From: Leptolyngbya sp. BL0902
Lineage (GTDB): Bacteria > Cyanobacteriota > Cyanobacteriia > Phormidesmidales > Phormidesmidaceae
Assembly: GCF_016403105.1 (NCBI RefSeq)
Contig: NZ_CP046155.1
Location: 1 to 64,000, forward strand
Direction of reading: 5' to 3'
Length of the DNA: 64,000 nucleotides
Shown here: piece by piece, positions 44,623 to 53,466 of the stretch
Position numbering within the stretch: position 1 is the stretch's first letter
Layout: each line of letters begins with the position of its first letter
Made by a program: the position numbers and the translations under genes
The notes under the pieces: generated by a model
The model's database searches: none
What the model saw: only the letters and a program-made list of their open reading frames with translations
What the model was told of the DNA's origin: nothing

Positions 44623-45204
44623 ATGTCCCCCACGGATGTACTGGCTGATCTGGGGTTAATCCCGCTCAAGGCCGTGGTGTTTCAGTCCATGCTGTTGCTG
44701 GTGGCCATTGCCCTAGAGGCGATGGTGCTGCGCCAGCATTTGCGCCTGGGCTACCAAACCAGCGTGCAGTATGCCGCCACCATCAACCTGCTGTCTACCA
44801 GTCTGGGCTGGATTGCCTTCCTCAGTCTGGAAGCGGTGCTGCCCACGGCCCTGCGCCAGCAAATTATGAGCTACGTGCTGTTCAGCCGTTTTTTTGAAAA
44901 CCCTTGGCTGGAAGCGCTCCCCGTCATGATGGTGATGGCGGCGATAGTGGTGTTTTTTGCCACCTATTGGGTCAAACTTCAGAGCCTCAGTGCCCTGGTG
45001 GCGTTGTTGGGCAAGGCTCCTGTTTTGGAGGCTCCTGCCCTGTCTGACCGCCCTGGCCGCAGCCGTTCTGCCCGCCGAGGAGCCCCCTCCGCCGCCCGGT
45101 CTCGTACCGCAACCTACACCGTGGCCGTCCTCCAAGCCAATGCCCTCAGCTTTACGGTCATCGTCGTGTTGCTTTTCCTTCAGCTCCAAGTTGTGCTTCC
45201 ATGA
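44623..45204 (+). CDS. fraC: Filament integrity protein FraC-like
   Basis: The 193-residue membrane protein has hydrophobic segments at about residues 15-35 (KAVVFQSMLLLVAIALEA), 50-70 and 95-115, and a final one near the C-terminus (ALSFTVIVVLLFLQL). It overlaps the fraD-like gene by four bases (ATGA) and is followed by an ABC-2 permease, the gene order of fraCDE in filamentous cyanobacteria. FraC and FraD are needed at cell-cell junctions for filament integrity and intercellular exchange. The identification rests on order, size and topology together. Confidence 0.82.
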   Translation: MSPTDVLADLGLIPLKAVVFQSMLLLVAIALEAMVLRQHLRLGYQTSVQYAATINLLSTSLGWIAFLSLEAVLPTALRQQIMSYVLFSRFFENPWLEALPVMMVMAAIVVFFATYWVKLQSLSALVALLGKAPVLEAPALSDRPGRSRSARRGAPSAARSRTATYTVAVLQANALSFTVIVVLLFLQLQVVLP

Positions 45205-46181
45205 TTCCGCCCCTGCGCCCCTACGTTGCCAGCCTTAAAACCACCCTCTGGCCCAAGTCGGCCTTTTCCTGGCTCACGGTGATTTACATGAGCCTGATTT
45301 CGTGGCTGATGTCGGGCCTGAGTCGGCTGTTGGGGGCCAGCCCCTTTACCGTGGGGCTGATGGCCACCCTGGCCTGGATTTTTTTGGCCCTGGGGGTAGG
45401 TTGGGCCTTCGAGGCACAGAAGATTCGCCCCTTTGGCCTCTCGATTGCGCCCTGGGTGGCCGGGGGAATTCTCTGCCTATTTCTCTTTGGATCTTGGGGC
45501 GGGGCTTGGCTTCAGCCCGCCCTGATTACCTGGCCGCTGATGTCCTTTGTGGTAGTGGCCGTACCCCATCTGCTGAGCTGGGAGTTGCAGCTTAAACAGC
45601 CGCCCCCAGCCACTCGCCAGCAGCTAGCCCTGCTGCTAGGGATTAGTTTGTTGCTGAGCAGTTGGTTTCAGTTTTATTTTCGTATCCAAACCTGGCTGCG
45701 CGACTATCCCAGCCTGATTGCCGACCAGTTTGATCGCAGTGCCTTTGTCTACCAAGTTCCTGGCCAAGCCATGCCCCTCTCAGCGGGGGTTAGCCACCTC
45801 ACCCAGGCTGAATTTTGGGTGAAGGAGCAGATCGACAGCAAACCCTGGTCTTGGGTCGAGCGCTGGCTGCTCAACCTGCAAGGACACCAACAAACCCTCC
45901 AGCGTCAGATACAGGTGGCCCAGCCCGCCACCCCCGAAAGCCAACTGTGGCAGATCAGGCTACACACCGCCACCCAGGGGAACGGCTACCTGCTGCGGAT
46001 GCAGGCCGTGTGGCTCGGCCCCAGTGCCGCCAGCGATGGCTATTATTTTGAAAAGGTGTGCGAAATTATGCCCGTGGCCCAGCCCACCGCCTACGGCACC
46101 CCCGATGCCACCGGAAGCGGCACGTCATGGACGCAGGTGCGCTGTCAGCTCGAAACCCCCCTGCGCCACGGACGCCCCTAG
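45201..46181 (+). CDS. fraD: Septal junction protein FraD-like
   Basis: The 326-residue protein has about five transmembrane helices in the first 165 residues (from SAFSWLTVIYMSLISWL to LALLLGISLLLSSW) and a periplasmic C-terminal half (FYFRIQTWLRDYPSL, then a region with coiled-coil character VERWLLNLQGHQQTLQRQ). This is the recalled topology of FraD, part of the septal junctions between cells. It overlaps fraC by four bases and precedes fraE by 51 bases. Confidence 0.85.
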   Translation: MIPPLRPYVASLKTTLWPKSAFSWLTVIYMSLISWLMSGLSRLLGASPFTVGLMATLAWIFLALGVGWAFEAQKIRPFGLSIAPWVAGGILCLFLFGSWGGAWLQPALITWPLMSFVVVAVPHLLSWELQLKQPPPATRQQLALLLGISLLLSSWFQFYFRIQTWLRDYPSLIADQFDRSAFVYQVPGQAMPLSAGVSHLTQAEFWVKEQIDSKPWSWVERWLLNLQGHQQTLQRQIQVAQPATPESQLWQIRLHTATQGNGYLLRMQAVWLGPSAASDGYYFEKVCEIMPVAQPTAYGTPDATGSGTSWTQVRCQLETPLRHGRP

Positions 46182-46232
46182 CCCCCAAACCTCGTACACT
46201 AGCAGAGGCCCAACCGAAGGACGATCAGACCC

Positions 46233-47012
46233 ATGGTGTTGTCTCGCATAGTGGTGATTGCTCGCAACGTCTTCCTCGAAGTCATCCGGGATCGCATTCT
46301 GTATCTCATGGCCCTGTTTGCCCTGGTGATGCTGATGGCCACCCTGCTGCTGCCTCCGGTCTCGGCGGGGACAGAGCAGAAAATCCTGCTCGACCTGGGC
46401 CTTGCCGCCATGCATCTGCTCAGCGTGATCATTGCGGTTTTTGTGGGCACAGGCCTGGTCAACAAAGAAATTGAAAAGCGGACGGTGCTAGTGCTGCTGG
46501 CTAAGCCCGTCAGCCACGGGGAGTTTATTGTGGGCAAGTACCTGGGCCTAGGGGCGGTGCTGGCGGTGCTGCTGGGGGGCCTGGGGCTGATGTTTACCCT
46601 CCTGCTGGGGATCACCGGAGTGCCCTTCTCCTTCGTCAGCTTGGCCCTAGCCACCGGGTTTATGCTCCTCGAAGCCATGCTGCTGACAGCGGTGGCGATT
46701 CTATTTGGGGTGTTCACCAGTTCCCTCCTGGCCACCCTGCTGACCTTTGCGGTCTACCTAATGGGCCATCTCACCCAGGACTTGGTAGCCTTTGCCCAAA
46801 GCAGCGAAAATCCCGGCCTTCAGCAGATCACGAATGGGGTTTACCTGGTGCTGCCCGACCTCGAACGCCTCAACCTGCGCAACCTGGCCGTCTATGGCCT
46901 CGAACTCCTGCCCGACCCCCTTACCCTGCTGACCCACCTGGCCTACGGACTAGTCTATAGCGCCCTGCTGCTAGCCCTGGCCACCGTGGTGTTCTCCCGG
47001 CGTCAGTTCTAG
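46233..47012 (+). CDS. fraE: ABC-2 type permease FraE-like
   Basis: The 259-residue protein has six hydrophobic segments and the ABC-2 permease pattern, with VFVGTGLVNKEIEKRTVLVLLAKPV near residues 70-95. Third in the fra gene order, it corresponds to FraE, an ABC-2 permease needed for filament integrity. No ATPase follows, so it must pair with one encoded elsewhere. The start is ATG at 46233. Confidence 0.85.
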   Translation: MVLSRIVVIARNVFLEVIRDRILYLMALFALVMLMATLLLPPVSAGTEQKILLDLGLAAMHLLSVIIAVFVGTGLVNKEIEKRTVLVLLAKPVSHGEFIVGKYLGLGAVLAVLLGGLGLMFTLLLGITGVPFSFVSLALATGFMLLEAMLLTAVAILFGVFTSSLLATLLTFAVYLMGHLTQDLVAFAQSSENPGLQQITNGVYLVLPDLERLNLRNLAVYGLELLPDPLTLLTHLAYGLVYSALLLALATVVFSRRQF

Positions 47013-47205
47013 GGGTTTCGGGTTTTGGTGTAATTTGGATGGAACCTGGGTGAAGCATCCAGGCCGTCTATTTCAGGGGCTTGAACGCCAGTTCCTAGCC
47101 CAGGGCGGGCGGAATCTGGGGGAATCCAAAGTTTGGTAGCGTGGATAACGGCGGCGTGTCAACCCCCGTTGAAATTATGAATCAGCGATTGGGAGCAGTG
47201 AATCT

Positions 47206-48387
47206 ATGACCGTATGTGAGTACAGACCTGGCCTAGAAGGGGTTCCGGCCACCCAGTCGAGCATTAGCTACGTGGATGGGCAGACGGGCATCCTAGAATA
47301 CCGGGGCATTCGGATTGAGGATCTAGCCCAGCACAGCACCTTTGTGGAAACCGCCTACCTGCTGATCTGGGGTGGGCTACCCTCCCGCAGCGAACTGGAT
47401 GCCTTTGAGCACGAAATTCGCTACCATCGCCGCCTCAAGTACCGCATCCGCGACATGATGAAGTGCTTCCCCGAAAGCGGCCACCCCATGGATGCCCTGC
47501 AAGCCTGTGCCGCTGCCCTGGGGCTGTTCTACTCCCGACGAGCGCTCGACAACCCGGTTTATATCCAAAAAGCGGTGGTGCGCCTGCTGGCCAAAATTCC
47601 CACCATGGTGGCGGCTTTTCAGATGATGCGTAAGGGCAACGACCCCGTGCAGCCGAGGGACGATCTCGACTACGCCGCCAACTTTCTCTACATGCTGAAC
47701 GAGCGCGAACCCGACCCCCTCGCCGCCCGTATCTTTGATATCTGCCTCACCCTCCACGCCGAGCACACCATCAACGCCTCCACCTTTTCGGCCATGGTGA
47801 CGGCCTCCACCCTGACCGACCCCTACGCCGTGGTGGCCTCGGCGGTGGGCACCCTGGCGGGGCCACTCCACGGCGGGGCCAACGAAGAAGTCATCGATAT
47901 GCTTCAGCAGATCGGATCCGTAGAAAACGTGCGGCCCTTTGTAGATCGCTGCATTGCCGAGAAGTCTAAAATCATGGGCTTCGGCCACCGGGTCTATAAG
48001 GTCAAAGACCCCCGCGCCACCATTCTGCAAGGGCTGGCCGAGCAACTGTTTGAAAAATTTGGCCAAGACGAATACTACGCCATCGCCCTAGAAATGGAGC
48101 AGGCGGTCTCCGAACGCCTCGGCCACAAGGGCATCTACCCCAACGTTGATTTCTACTCCGGTCTGGTCTATCGCAAGCTGGGCATTCCTACCGACCTGTT
48201 CACCCCCGTCTTCGCCATTGCGCGGGTGGCGGGCTGGTTGGCCCACTGGAAGGAGCAACTGGGCGAAAACCGGATCTTCCGGCCCACCCAGATCTACACC
48301 GGGCCACGGCAACAGAGCTATGTCGGCATCGAAGATCGACCCCAAATTTGGGACAAGCAGTTCACGGCCTCCGCCACCTACCCCTAA
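47206..48387 (+). CDS. gltA: Citrate synthase
   Basis: The 393-residue enzyme has the family signatures YRGIRIEDLA, LHAEHTINAS (catalytic His), GPLHGGANEEV, GFGHRVYKVKDPR and YPNVDFYSG with the catalytic Asp. It makes citrate from oxaloacetate and acetyl-CoA, feeding 2-oxoglutarate for nitrogen assimilation in cyanobacteria. It is transcribed alone. The ATG at 47206 gives the usual length. Confidence 0.96.
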   Translation: MTVCEYRPGLEGVPATQSSISYVDGQTGILEYRGIRIEDLAQHSTFVETAYLLIWGGLPSRSELDAFEHEIRYHRRLKYRIRDMMKCFPESGHPMDALQACAAALGLFYSRRALDNPVYIQKAVVRLLAKIPTMVAAFQMMRKGNDPVQPRDDLDYAANFLYMLNEREPDPLAARIFDICLTLHAEHTINASTFSAMVTASTLTDPYAVVASAVGTLAGPLHGGANEEVIDMLQQIGSVENVRPFVDRCIAEKSKIMGFGHRVYKVKDPRATILQGLAEQLFEKFGQDEYYAIALEMEQAVSERLGHKGIYPNVDFYSGLVYRKLGIPTDLFTPVFAIARVAGWLAHWKEQLGENRIFRPTQIYTGPRQQSYVGIEDRPQIWDKQFTASATYP

Positions 48388-48469
48388 GGTCGATGATGGG
48401 TCACACCCCCCTGGGCAGTCATCAGCATTAGCTCGATGATAAGTATAGTGACGATTTTCAGGAACTCCT

Positions 48470-48500
48470 GCCCCTCCGGCCCTTGGCTAGAGGGGCTTTT
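48470..48500 (+). terminator. Probable intrinsic terminator after gltA
   Basis: GCCCCTC at 48470-48476 pairs with GAGGGGC at 48490-48496 across a 13-base loop, followed by TTTT. It is about 80 bases past the gltA stop codon. Confidence 0.55.
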
Positions 48501-48677
48501 GTTCGATCCCCCTCCCCCCTAGTCATCCCTCAGCAAGACGGCGGAATTTTGACCCCTGTGATATGCTGAGCGGAGTTAGTTGATGGTTGAATTGCCGCCT
48601 GCGTCAGATTTGTCTTAGGTCTAGGTACATCTCCAGAAAACTGCATTCCTCTACTTCCATTGTTTGGAGATGTCTCT

Positions 48678-48965
48678 ATGTCGATCTATGTTGGCAATCT
48701 ATCCTTTGATGCTACCCAAGCGGACATCAGCGAAATCTTTGCCGAGTATGGCAGCGTCAGTCGGGTAAGCCTGCCCACCGACCGGGAAACGGGCCGTCCC
48801 CGTGGCTTTGCCTTTGTTGAAATGGGCTCCGAAGCGGAAGAAGACGCCGCCATTAGTGCCCTAGACGGCGCTGAGTGGATGGGCCGTGACCTCAAAGTCA
48901 ACAAAGCTCGCCCCCGCGAATCTCGCCCCGCCGATGGCGGCGGCTGGAACAACCGTCGTCGCTAG
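48678..48965 (+). CDS. RRM-type RNA-binding protein (cyanobacterial Rbp)
   Basis: The 95-residue protein is one RNA recognition motif with RNP2 IYVGNL and RNP1 RGFAFVEM and a short Gly/Arg/Asn tail (GGGWNNRRR). Cyanobacterial Rbp proteins bind mRNA; several are cold-induced or help place mRNAs at thylakoids. The ATG at 48678 starts MSIYVGNLSF; an in-frame upstream start is unneeded. It lies upstream of rpsU, a pairing recalled in cyanobacteria for rbp genes. Confidence 0.94.
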   Translation: MSIYVGNLSFDATQADISEIFAEYGSVSRVSLPTDRETGRPRGFAFVEMGSEAEEDAAISALDGAEWMGRDLKVNKARPRESRPADGGGWNNRRR

Positions 48966-48986
48966 AACCCCCTAGCCTCCTGCTGT

Positions 48987-49030
48987 TTGCCCTTCCAACC
49001 GTTGACAACCATTCACCGAGGGAAGGGCAA
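48987..49030 (+). other. 10-bp inverted repeat downstream of the RRM gene
   Basis: TTGCCCTTCC at 48987-48996 is fully complementary to GGAAGGGCAA at 49021-49030 with a 24-base loop. It begins 21 bases after the rbp stop codon. No T-tract follows, so it may stabilise the transcript or act as an attenuator before rpsU rather than a standard terminator. The rest of the 318-base gap up to rpsU holds no gene. Confidence 0.55.
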
Positions 49031-49283
49031 CACCAGGAGATTCCAGGGTTCTTTGGCGCGTTATCCAAAATGACTAGGGTGTACCGAATCAGAACCCTGG
49101 GATCTGCTGCGACAGTCCTAGGGCAGGCTTGTTTCATCGAATTTTCTCTGCTTGTCTCTCCCCCTGGACATTTGTAAAGACTGTGAGCCCCTAGAGACAA
49201 GGTTCTCTGGCCCCCGTCCCCTCTGGGGAGAAGTCTAGCAGGCTGGGGAATGACACATACCGCTGTTACGTTTAGGAGCACCC

Positions 49284-49472
49284 ATGGCCCAAGTTGTTTT
49301 GGGAGAAGACGAAAACATTGAATCAGCCCTGCGCCGATTTAAGCGCAAAGTATCGCGGGCTGGAATTTTCTCCGATATGCGAAAAAATCGCCACTTTGAA
49401 ACCCCCATCGAAAAGCGCAAACGCAAAACCCTCGCCCGCCACAAACAACGCCGTTGGGGCTCCAAGCGCTAG
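49284..49472 (+). CDS. rpsU: 30S ribosomal protein S21
   Basis: The 62-residue basic protein ([20 protein letters not shown] ... [12 protein letters not shown]) has the S21 signature and length. S21 joins the small subunit platform and helps start translation. It is convergent with bioF, 37 bases apart. GGAG lies upstream of the ATG at 49284. Confidence 0.96.
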   Translation: MAQVVLGEDENIESALRRFKRKVSRAGIFSDMRKNRHFETPIEKRKRKTLARHKQRRWGSKR

Positions 49473-49509
49473 GTTTACCGCAATGCATCCAGGGCGGCCT
49501 AGGAACGGC

Positions 49510-50694
49510 CTACGCCGATACGAGGGAGGCCAAACCTGCGGTCAGTTGTTCTAAATGGTCTTGGCGGTGGGTGGCCATCAGGGTAATCCGTAGCCGACTG
49601 GTGGGCACCGTGGGCGGACGCACCGCTGATACCCACAGCCCCACCTCCTGCAAGCGCTGACTGGCGGCGACGACTTGGCTGGCCGACGTTCCCACCAAGC
49701 ACAGGATGGGGGACTCTGAGGGCAGTCGCTGAAAAACTGGCTTTGTCCCGTCGTCTAGGGTTGCGTCTAGGCGACGCTTTAGGTCGTCTAAGTTATGCCA
49801 AAGGGCCTGCCGCCGCTGGGGTTCCGCTTGGACAATGCGCACCGCCGCTAGTGCCGCTGCTGTGTCCGCCGGGGAGAGTCCGGTGGTGTAGATCCATCCG
49901 GGGGCACGGTTACGCAAGAAATCAATCACCGCTTGGGAACCCGTCACATAGCCGCCCAAACTGCCCAGCGCCTTGCTGAGGGTGCCTACCGTTACCATAG
50001 GGCGACCCAGACAGCCCAGGTGTTCCACGGCGCCAGCGCCGCGATGGCCCAAAACCCCGGTGCCGTGGGCCTCATCCACCAGCACCATGGCTTCGTAGGT
50101 GTCGGCTAAATCGAGAATGTGCGGCAGGGGGCAGAGGTCGCCATCCATGCTAAACACACTGTCGGTGGTAATCAGGCAGCGGCGATGCTGGGCGCGATGG
50201 GCGGCAAGGCATTGTTCTAGGTGCTCGACATCCCCGTGACGATAGTCGTAGGTGGTGGCTCCGCTGGCCTTGGCCCCGGTTCGCAAACTGGAGTGGTTAT
50301 ATTCGTCGCTGAGGATCAGATCCGATGGCCCTACTAGGGCGGCAATGGTGCTGAGGTTGGCCAGATAGCCGGAACTAAACACCAGGGCATCTTCGGCCTG
50401 TTTGAGATCAGCCAGGGCCAGTTCCAATTCCCGATGCAACTCCCGATGGCCGCTCAGCAGCCGGGAACCCGTGCTGCCTGTGCCGTAGGTTTCAATCGCT
50501 TCAATGGCAGCAGCGGCGAGGCGAGGATCCCCCGCTAGGCCGAGGTAGTCATTGCTGGCAAAGTTGATGAGGGGTTGGCCATCCCGCAGCATCACAGCCC
50601 CGGCTTTGCCTGTGACGGGCTGCACAGTGCGGTAGCGATGGGCACGGTGGAGGGCGGTGAGGGATCGGGGGATCCAATGGTAGGGGGAGGGCAT
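49510..50694 (-). CDS. bioF: 8-amino-7-oxononanoate synthase
   Basis: The 394-residue PLP enzyme has the alpha-oxoamine synthase features: [48 protein letters not shown] and the PLP-binding Lys in [14 protein letters not shown] (near 240). It joins pimeloyl thioester and alanine in biotin synthesis. No other bio genes adjoin. The ATG at 50694 is directly preceded in the mRNA by six C's instead of a purine-rich ribosome site. Confidence 0.93.
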   Translation of the reverse strand: MPSPYHWIPRSLTALHRAHRYRTVQPVTGKAGAVMLRDGQPLINFASNDYLGLAGDPRLAAAAIEAIETYGTGSTGSRLLSGHRELHRELELALADLKQAEDALVFSSGYLANLSTIAALVGPSDLILSDEYNHSSLRTGAKASGATTYDYRHGDVEHLEQCLAAHRAQHRRCLITTDSVFSMDGDLCPLPHILDLADTYEAMVLVDEAHGTGVLGHRGAGAVEHLGCLGRPMVTVGTLSKALGSLGGYVTGSQAVIDFLRNRAPGWIYTTGLSPADTAAALAAVRIVQAEPQRRQALWHNLDDLKRRLDATLDDGTKPVFQRLPSESPILCLVGTSASQVVAASQRLQEVGLWVSAVRPPTVPTSRLRITLMATHRQDHLEQLTAGLASLVSA

Positions 50695-50995
50695 GGGGGG
50701 AGTCGGGGGGCGGGAGAGTAGGGTACATTCACGAAGTCATGCACCAAGGCCGGGAGTCGGAAGTCGGAAGGGCGAAATTGCCCTCTTTATTCCTGGGGTT
50801 TTGTTAGAATTTTGGTTGCATTATGGTTAGGCTAGATACAGCTTGGCATGGCGTTTTTGCCGCTTGTGGATGGGGCAGGGTTTGGGTAATGGCGACCTGT
50901 TGCCTCCATCCATTGCAGCCGCTTGTCTAGCCACCTGTTCAGACCATGCCACACCACCATTCACCATACTCTTGAGGGGGCACCGTTAATCACCT
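50695..50995. other. Divergent control region between bioF and speA
   Basis: About 300 bases without a gene. A G-rich stretch adjoins the bioF start. A T-rich patch (50790-50845, with TTTTGTTAGAATTTTGG) probably contains a promoter for speA, but no hexamer pair is clear. Confidence 0.5.
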
Positions 50996-52972
50996 ATGGC
51001 ACAGCAACCATCCCTAGAGCCCGTTCGCCCCTTTGACCGTGCCACCCTGGAAAGTATGTTACAAGCCACCAAAGCCCCCACCACCGGATGGACCATTGAA
51101 GCCAGCGAGGAACTGTACCGTATCCATAGCTGGGGAGATCCCTATTTTTCCATCAATGCCGACGGTCACATTACCGTGTCGCCCCAGGGAGATCGGGGCG
51201 GGTCGTTAGATCTGCTGGAGCTGGTGGAGGCGATTAAGCAGCGGAACCTGCATCTGCCCCTGCTGATCCGCTTCCCCGACATTTTGGAAGACCGCATCGA
51301 GCGGATCAACGCCTGCTTTGCCAAGGCCATCGCCCGCTACAAGTACAATGGCGTCTACCGGGGCGTGTTTCCGGTGAAGTGCAACCAGCAGCGGCAGTTG
51401 TTGGAGGATATTGTGCGCTTTGGCAAGCCCTACCAGTTTGGCCTGGAGGCAGGCTCTAAGCCGGAATTACTCATCGCCCTAGCCACCTTAGATACCCCTG
51501 GGGCACTGCTGATCTGCAACGGCTACAAAGACAAGGACTACATCGAAACGGCGATGCTGGGTCAGCGCCTCGGCCAGCAGCCGATTATTGTAATCGAGCA
51601 AATGAATGAGGTGGAATTGGCCATTGCCGCCAGCCGCCGCCTGAATATTCGTCCGGTGCTGGGGGTGCGGGCCAAGCTCAGCACCAAGGGTAGCGGTCGC
51701 TGGGGCGTATCGGCGGGGGATCGGGCCAAGTTTGGCCTCACGGTGCCGGAGATTTTGGCCGTGGTGGATCGCCTGCGAGAAGAGGACATGCTGGACTGCC
51801 TGCAACTGCTGCACTTCCACATCGGCTCCCAAATTTCCGCCATCAGCGTGTTGAAGGAAGCTCTGCGGGAGGCGGGCCGCATCTATGTGGAGCTGGTGGA
51901 GTTGGGGGCCAAGATGGGCTACCTGGATGTGGGCGGCGGCCTAGCGGTGGACTACGACGGCTCCCAAACCAGTTTCTATGCCTCCAAAAACTACAGCACC
52001 CAAAACTACGCGAACGACGTGGTTGCCGAAGTGCAGGAAGCCTGTCGGGCTAAGGATGTCCCGGTTCCTACCCTGATTAGCGAGAGCGGACGGGCGATTG
52101 TCTCCCATCAATCGGTGCTGGTGTTTGACGTGCTGGGGTGCAGCGATGCCCCGGCCCAGGATGAGCTAGAAATCCCCGGCGATGGCGATCATGCCATCCT
52201 GCGAGAACTCTACGAAATTCACCAGAGCATCACCCCCCAAAACGTTCAGGAGCTCTACAACGACGCCCTGCAATTTAAAGAAGAGTCCATCAGCCTGTTT
52301 AACTTCGGCTACCTCACCCTAGCCGACCGAGCCAAGGCGGAACGACTCTACTGGGCCTGCTGCCGTAAGGCGCTCTCCGTGGTCAGTGATGCGGACTACG
52401 TGCCTGAAGACATCGAGGAACTGACCCAGAGCATGGCCTCGATTTACTACATCAACCTGTCGGTGTTCCAGTCCATGCCCGACGCCTGGGCCATCGACCA
52501 ACTGTTCCCCATCCTGCCCATCCATCGCCTCAACGAAGAACCCTCCTGCCGGGGCACCCTGGCCGACCTCACCTGCGACAGCGACGGCAAAATTTCCCAC
52601 TTCATCGACCTGCGCGATGTGAAGCACGTCCTAGAACTGCACCCCCTCCAGGAGGACAAGCCCTACTATCTAGGGATGTTCTTGGGCGGGGCCTACCAGG
52701 AAATTATGGGCAACCTGCACAACCTGTTTGGCGACACCAACGCCGTCCACATCCACATGACCCCCAAGGGCTACCAGGTGCAGCACGTCGTCAAGGGCGA
52801 CACCATGACCGAGGTGCTGGGCTATGTGCAGTACGACGCCGAGGACATGATCGAAAATATCCGGCGACGGTCAGAACAGTCTCTCCAGGAAAACCAAATC
52901 ACCCTGGAAGAATCTCAACTGTTGATTCAGCAGTACGAACACAGCCTGGGCCGCTACACCTACCTAGTGTGA
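50996..52972 (+). CDS. speA: Biosynthetic arginine decarboxylase
   Basis: The 658-residue enzyme is a group IV PLP decarboxylase. The PLP lysine is Lys128 in GVFPVKCNQQRQ. Other signatures are LEAGSKPELLIAL, HFHIGSQISAI, LDVGGGLAVDYDGS and SESGRAIVSHQSV. It makes agmatine from arginine for polyamine synthesis. The ATG at 50996 gives the expected length. It is transcribed alone. Confidence 0.95.
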   Translation: MAQQPSLEPVRPFDRATLESMLQATKAPTTGWTIEASEELYRIHSWGDPYFSINADGHITVSPQGDRGGSLDLLELVEAIKQRNLHLPLLIRFPDILEDRIERINACFAKAIARYKYNGVYRGVFPVKCNQQRQLLEDIVRFGKPYQFGLEAGSKPELLIALATLDTPGALLICNGYKDKDYIETAMLGQRLGQQPIIVIEQMNEVELAIAASRRLNIRPVLGVRAKLSTKGSGRWGVSAGDRAKFGLTVPEILAVVDRLREEDMLDCLQLLHFHIGSQISAISVLKEALREAGRIYVELVELGAKMGYLDVGGGLAVDYDGSQTSFYASKNYSTQNYANDVVAEVQEACRAKDVPVPTLISESGRAIVSHQSVLVFDVLGCSDAPAQDELEIPGDGDHAILRELYEIHQSITPQNVQELYNDALQFKEESISLFNFGYLTLADRAKAERLYWACCRKALSVVSDADYVPEDIEELTQSMASIYYINLSVFQSMPDAWAIDQLFPILPIHRLNEEPSCRGTLADLTCDSDGKISHFIDLRDVKHVLELHPLQEDKPYYLGMFLGGAYQEIMGNLHNLFGDTNAVHIHMTPKGYQVQHVVKGDTMTEVLGYVQYDAEDMIENIRRRSEQSLQENQITLEESQLLIQQYEHSLGRYTYLV

Positions 52973-53009
52973 GGGCGGCGGTCTAGGGCAGAGGCTCAGC
53001 GCAGCGGAG

Positions 53010-53408
53010 CTAATCAGCCGGGGGTAGGGCGTGGCGTTGCAGATCGGCCAGGGAAACGTATTCCAGGGCAGAGGCGTGGGTGGCCTCTAGGCAAACGGGG
53101 GGAGCAACGCCAGCATCGAGGGCTTCCTTCCAGCGGGAGGCGCAGAGGCACCAGCGATCCCCTGGTTTGAGGCCCGGAAACTGGAAGGCGGGCAGGGGGG
53201 TGGAAAGGTCGTTGCCCTGGGCTTTGGTGTAGGCGAGGAACTCCGCCGTCATTACAGCACAGACCACATGGGCACCCATATCTCCGGCTCCGGTGTTGCA
53301 GCAGCCATCGCGGTAGAACCCGGTCATCGGATTGGTGCAGCAGGTACCCAGGGACGTACCCAACACGTTGCTGGCGGTAGATGAAGAGGTAGAAGGCATA
53401 TCCATCAT
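53010..53408 (-). CDS. DUF2237-family protein
   Basis: The 132-residue form begins MMDMPSTSSS; the frame opens ten codons upstream. The conserved core reads CCTNPMTGFYRDGCCNTGAGD, GAHVVCAVMTAEFL, GNDLSTP, FPGLKPGDRWCLCASRW and ATHASALEYV, the DUF2237 pattern. It has eight or more cysteines and may bind metal. No function is established. Confidence 0.88.
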   Translation of the reverse strand: MMDMPSTSSSTASNVLGTSLGTCCTNPMTGFYRDGCCNTGAGDMGAHVVCAVMTAEFLAYTKAQGNDLSTPLPAFQFPGLKPGDRWCLCASRWKEALDAGVAPPVCLEATHASALEYVSLADLQRHALPPAD

Positions 53409-53466
53409 GGTTAGCGACCTTACGGGCAAGGGAAGCACCCCGCCCTAAAACAGCGGGATGTAACCG

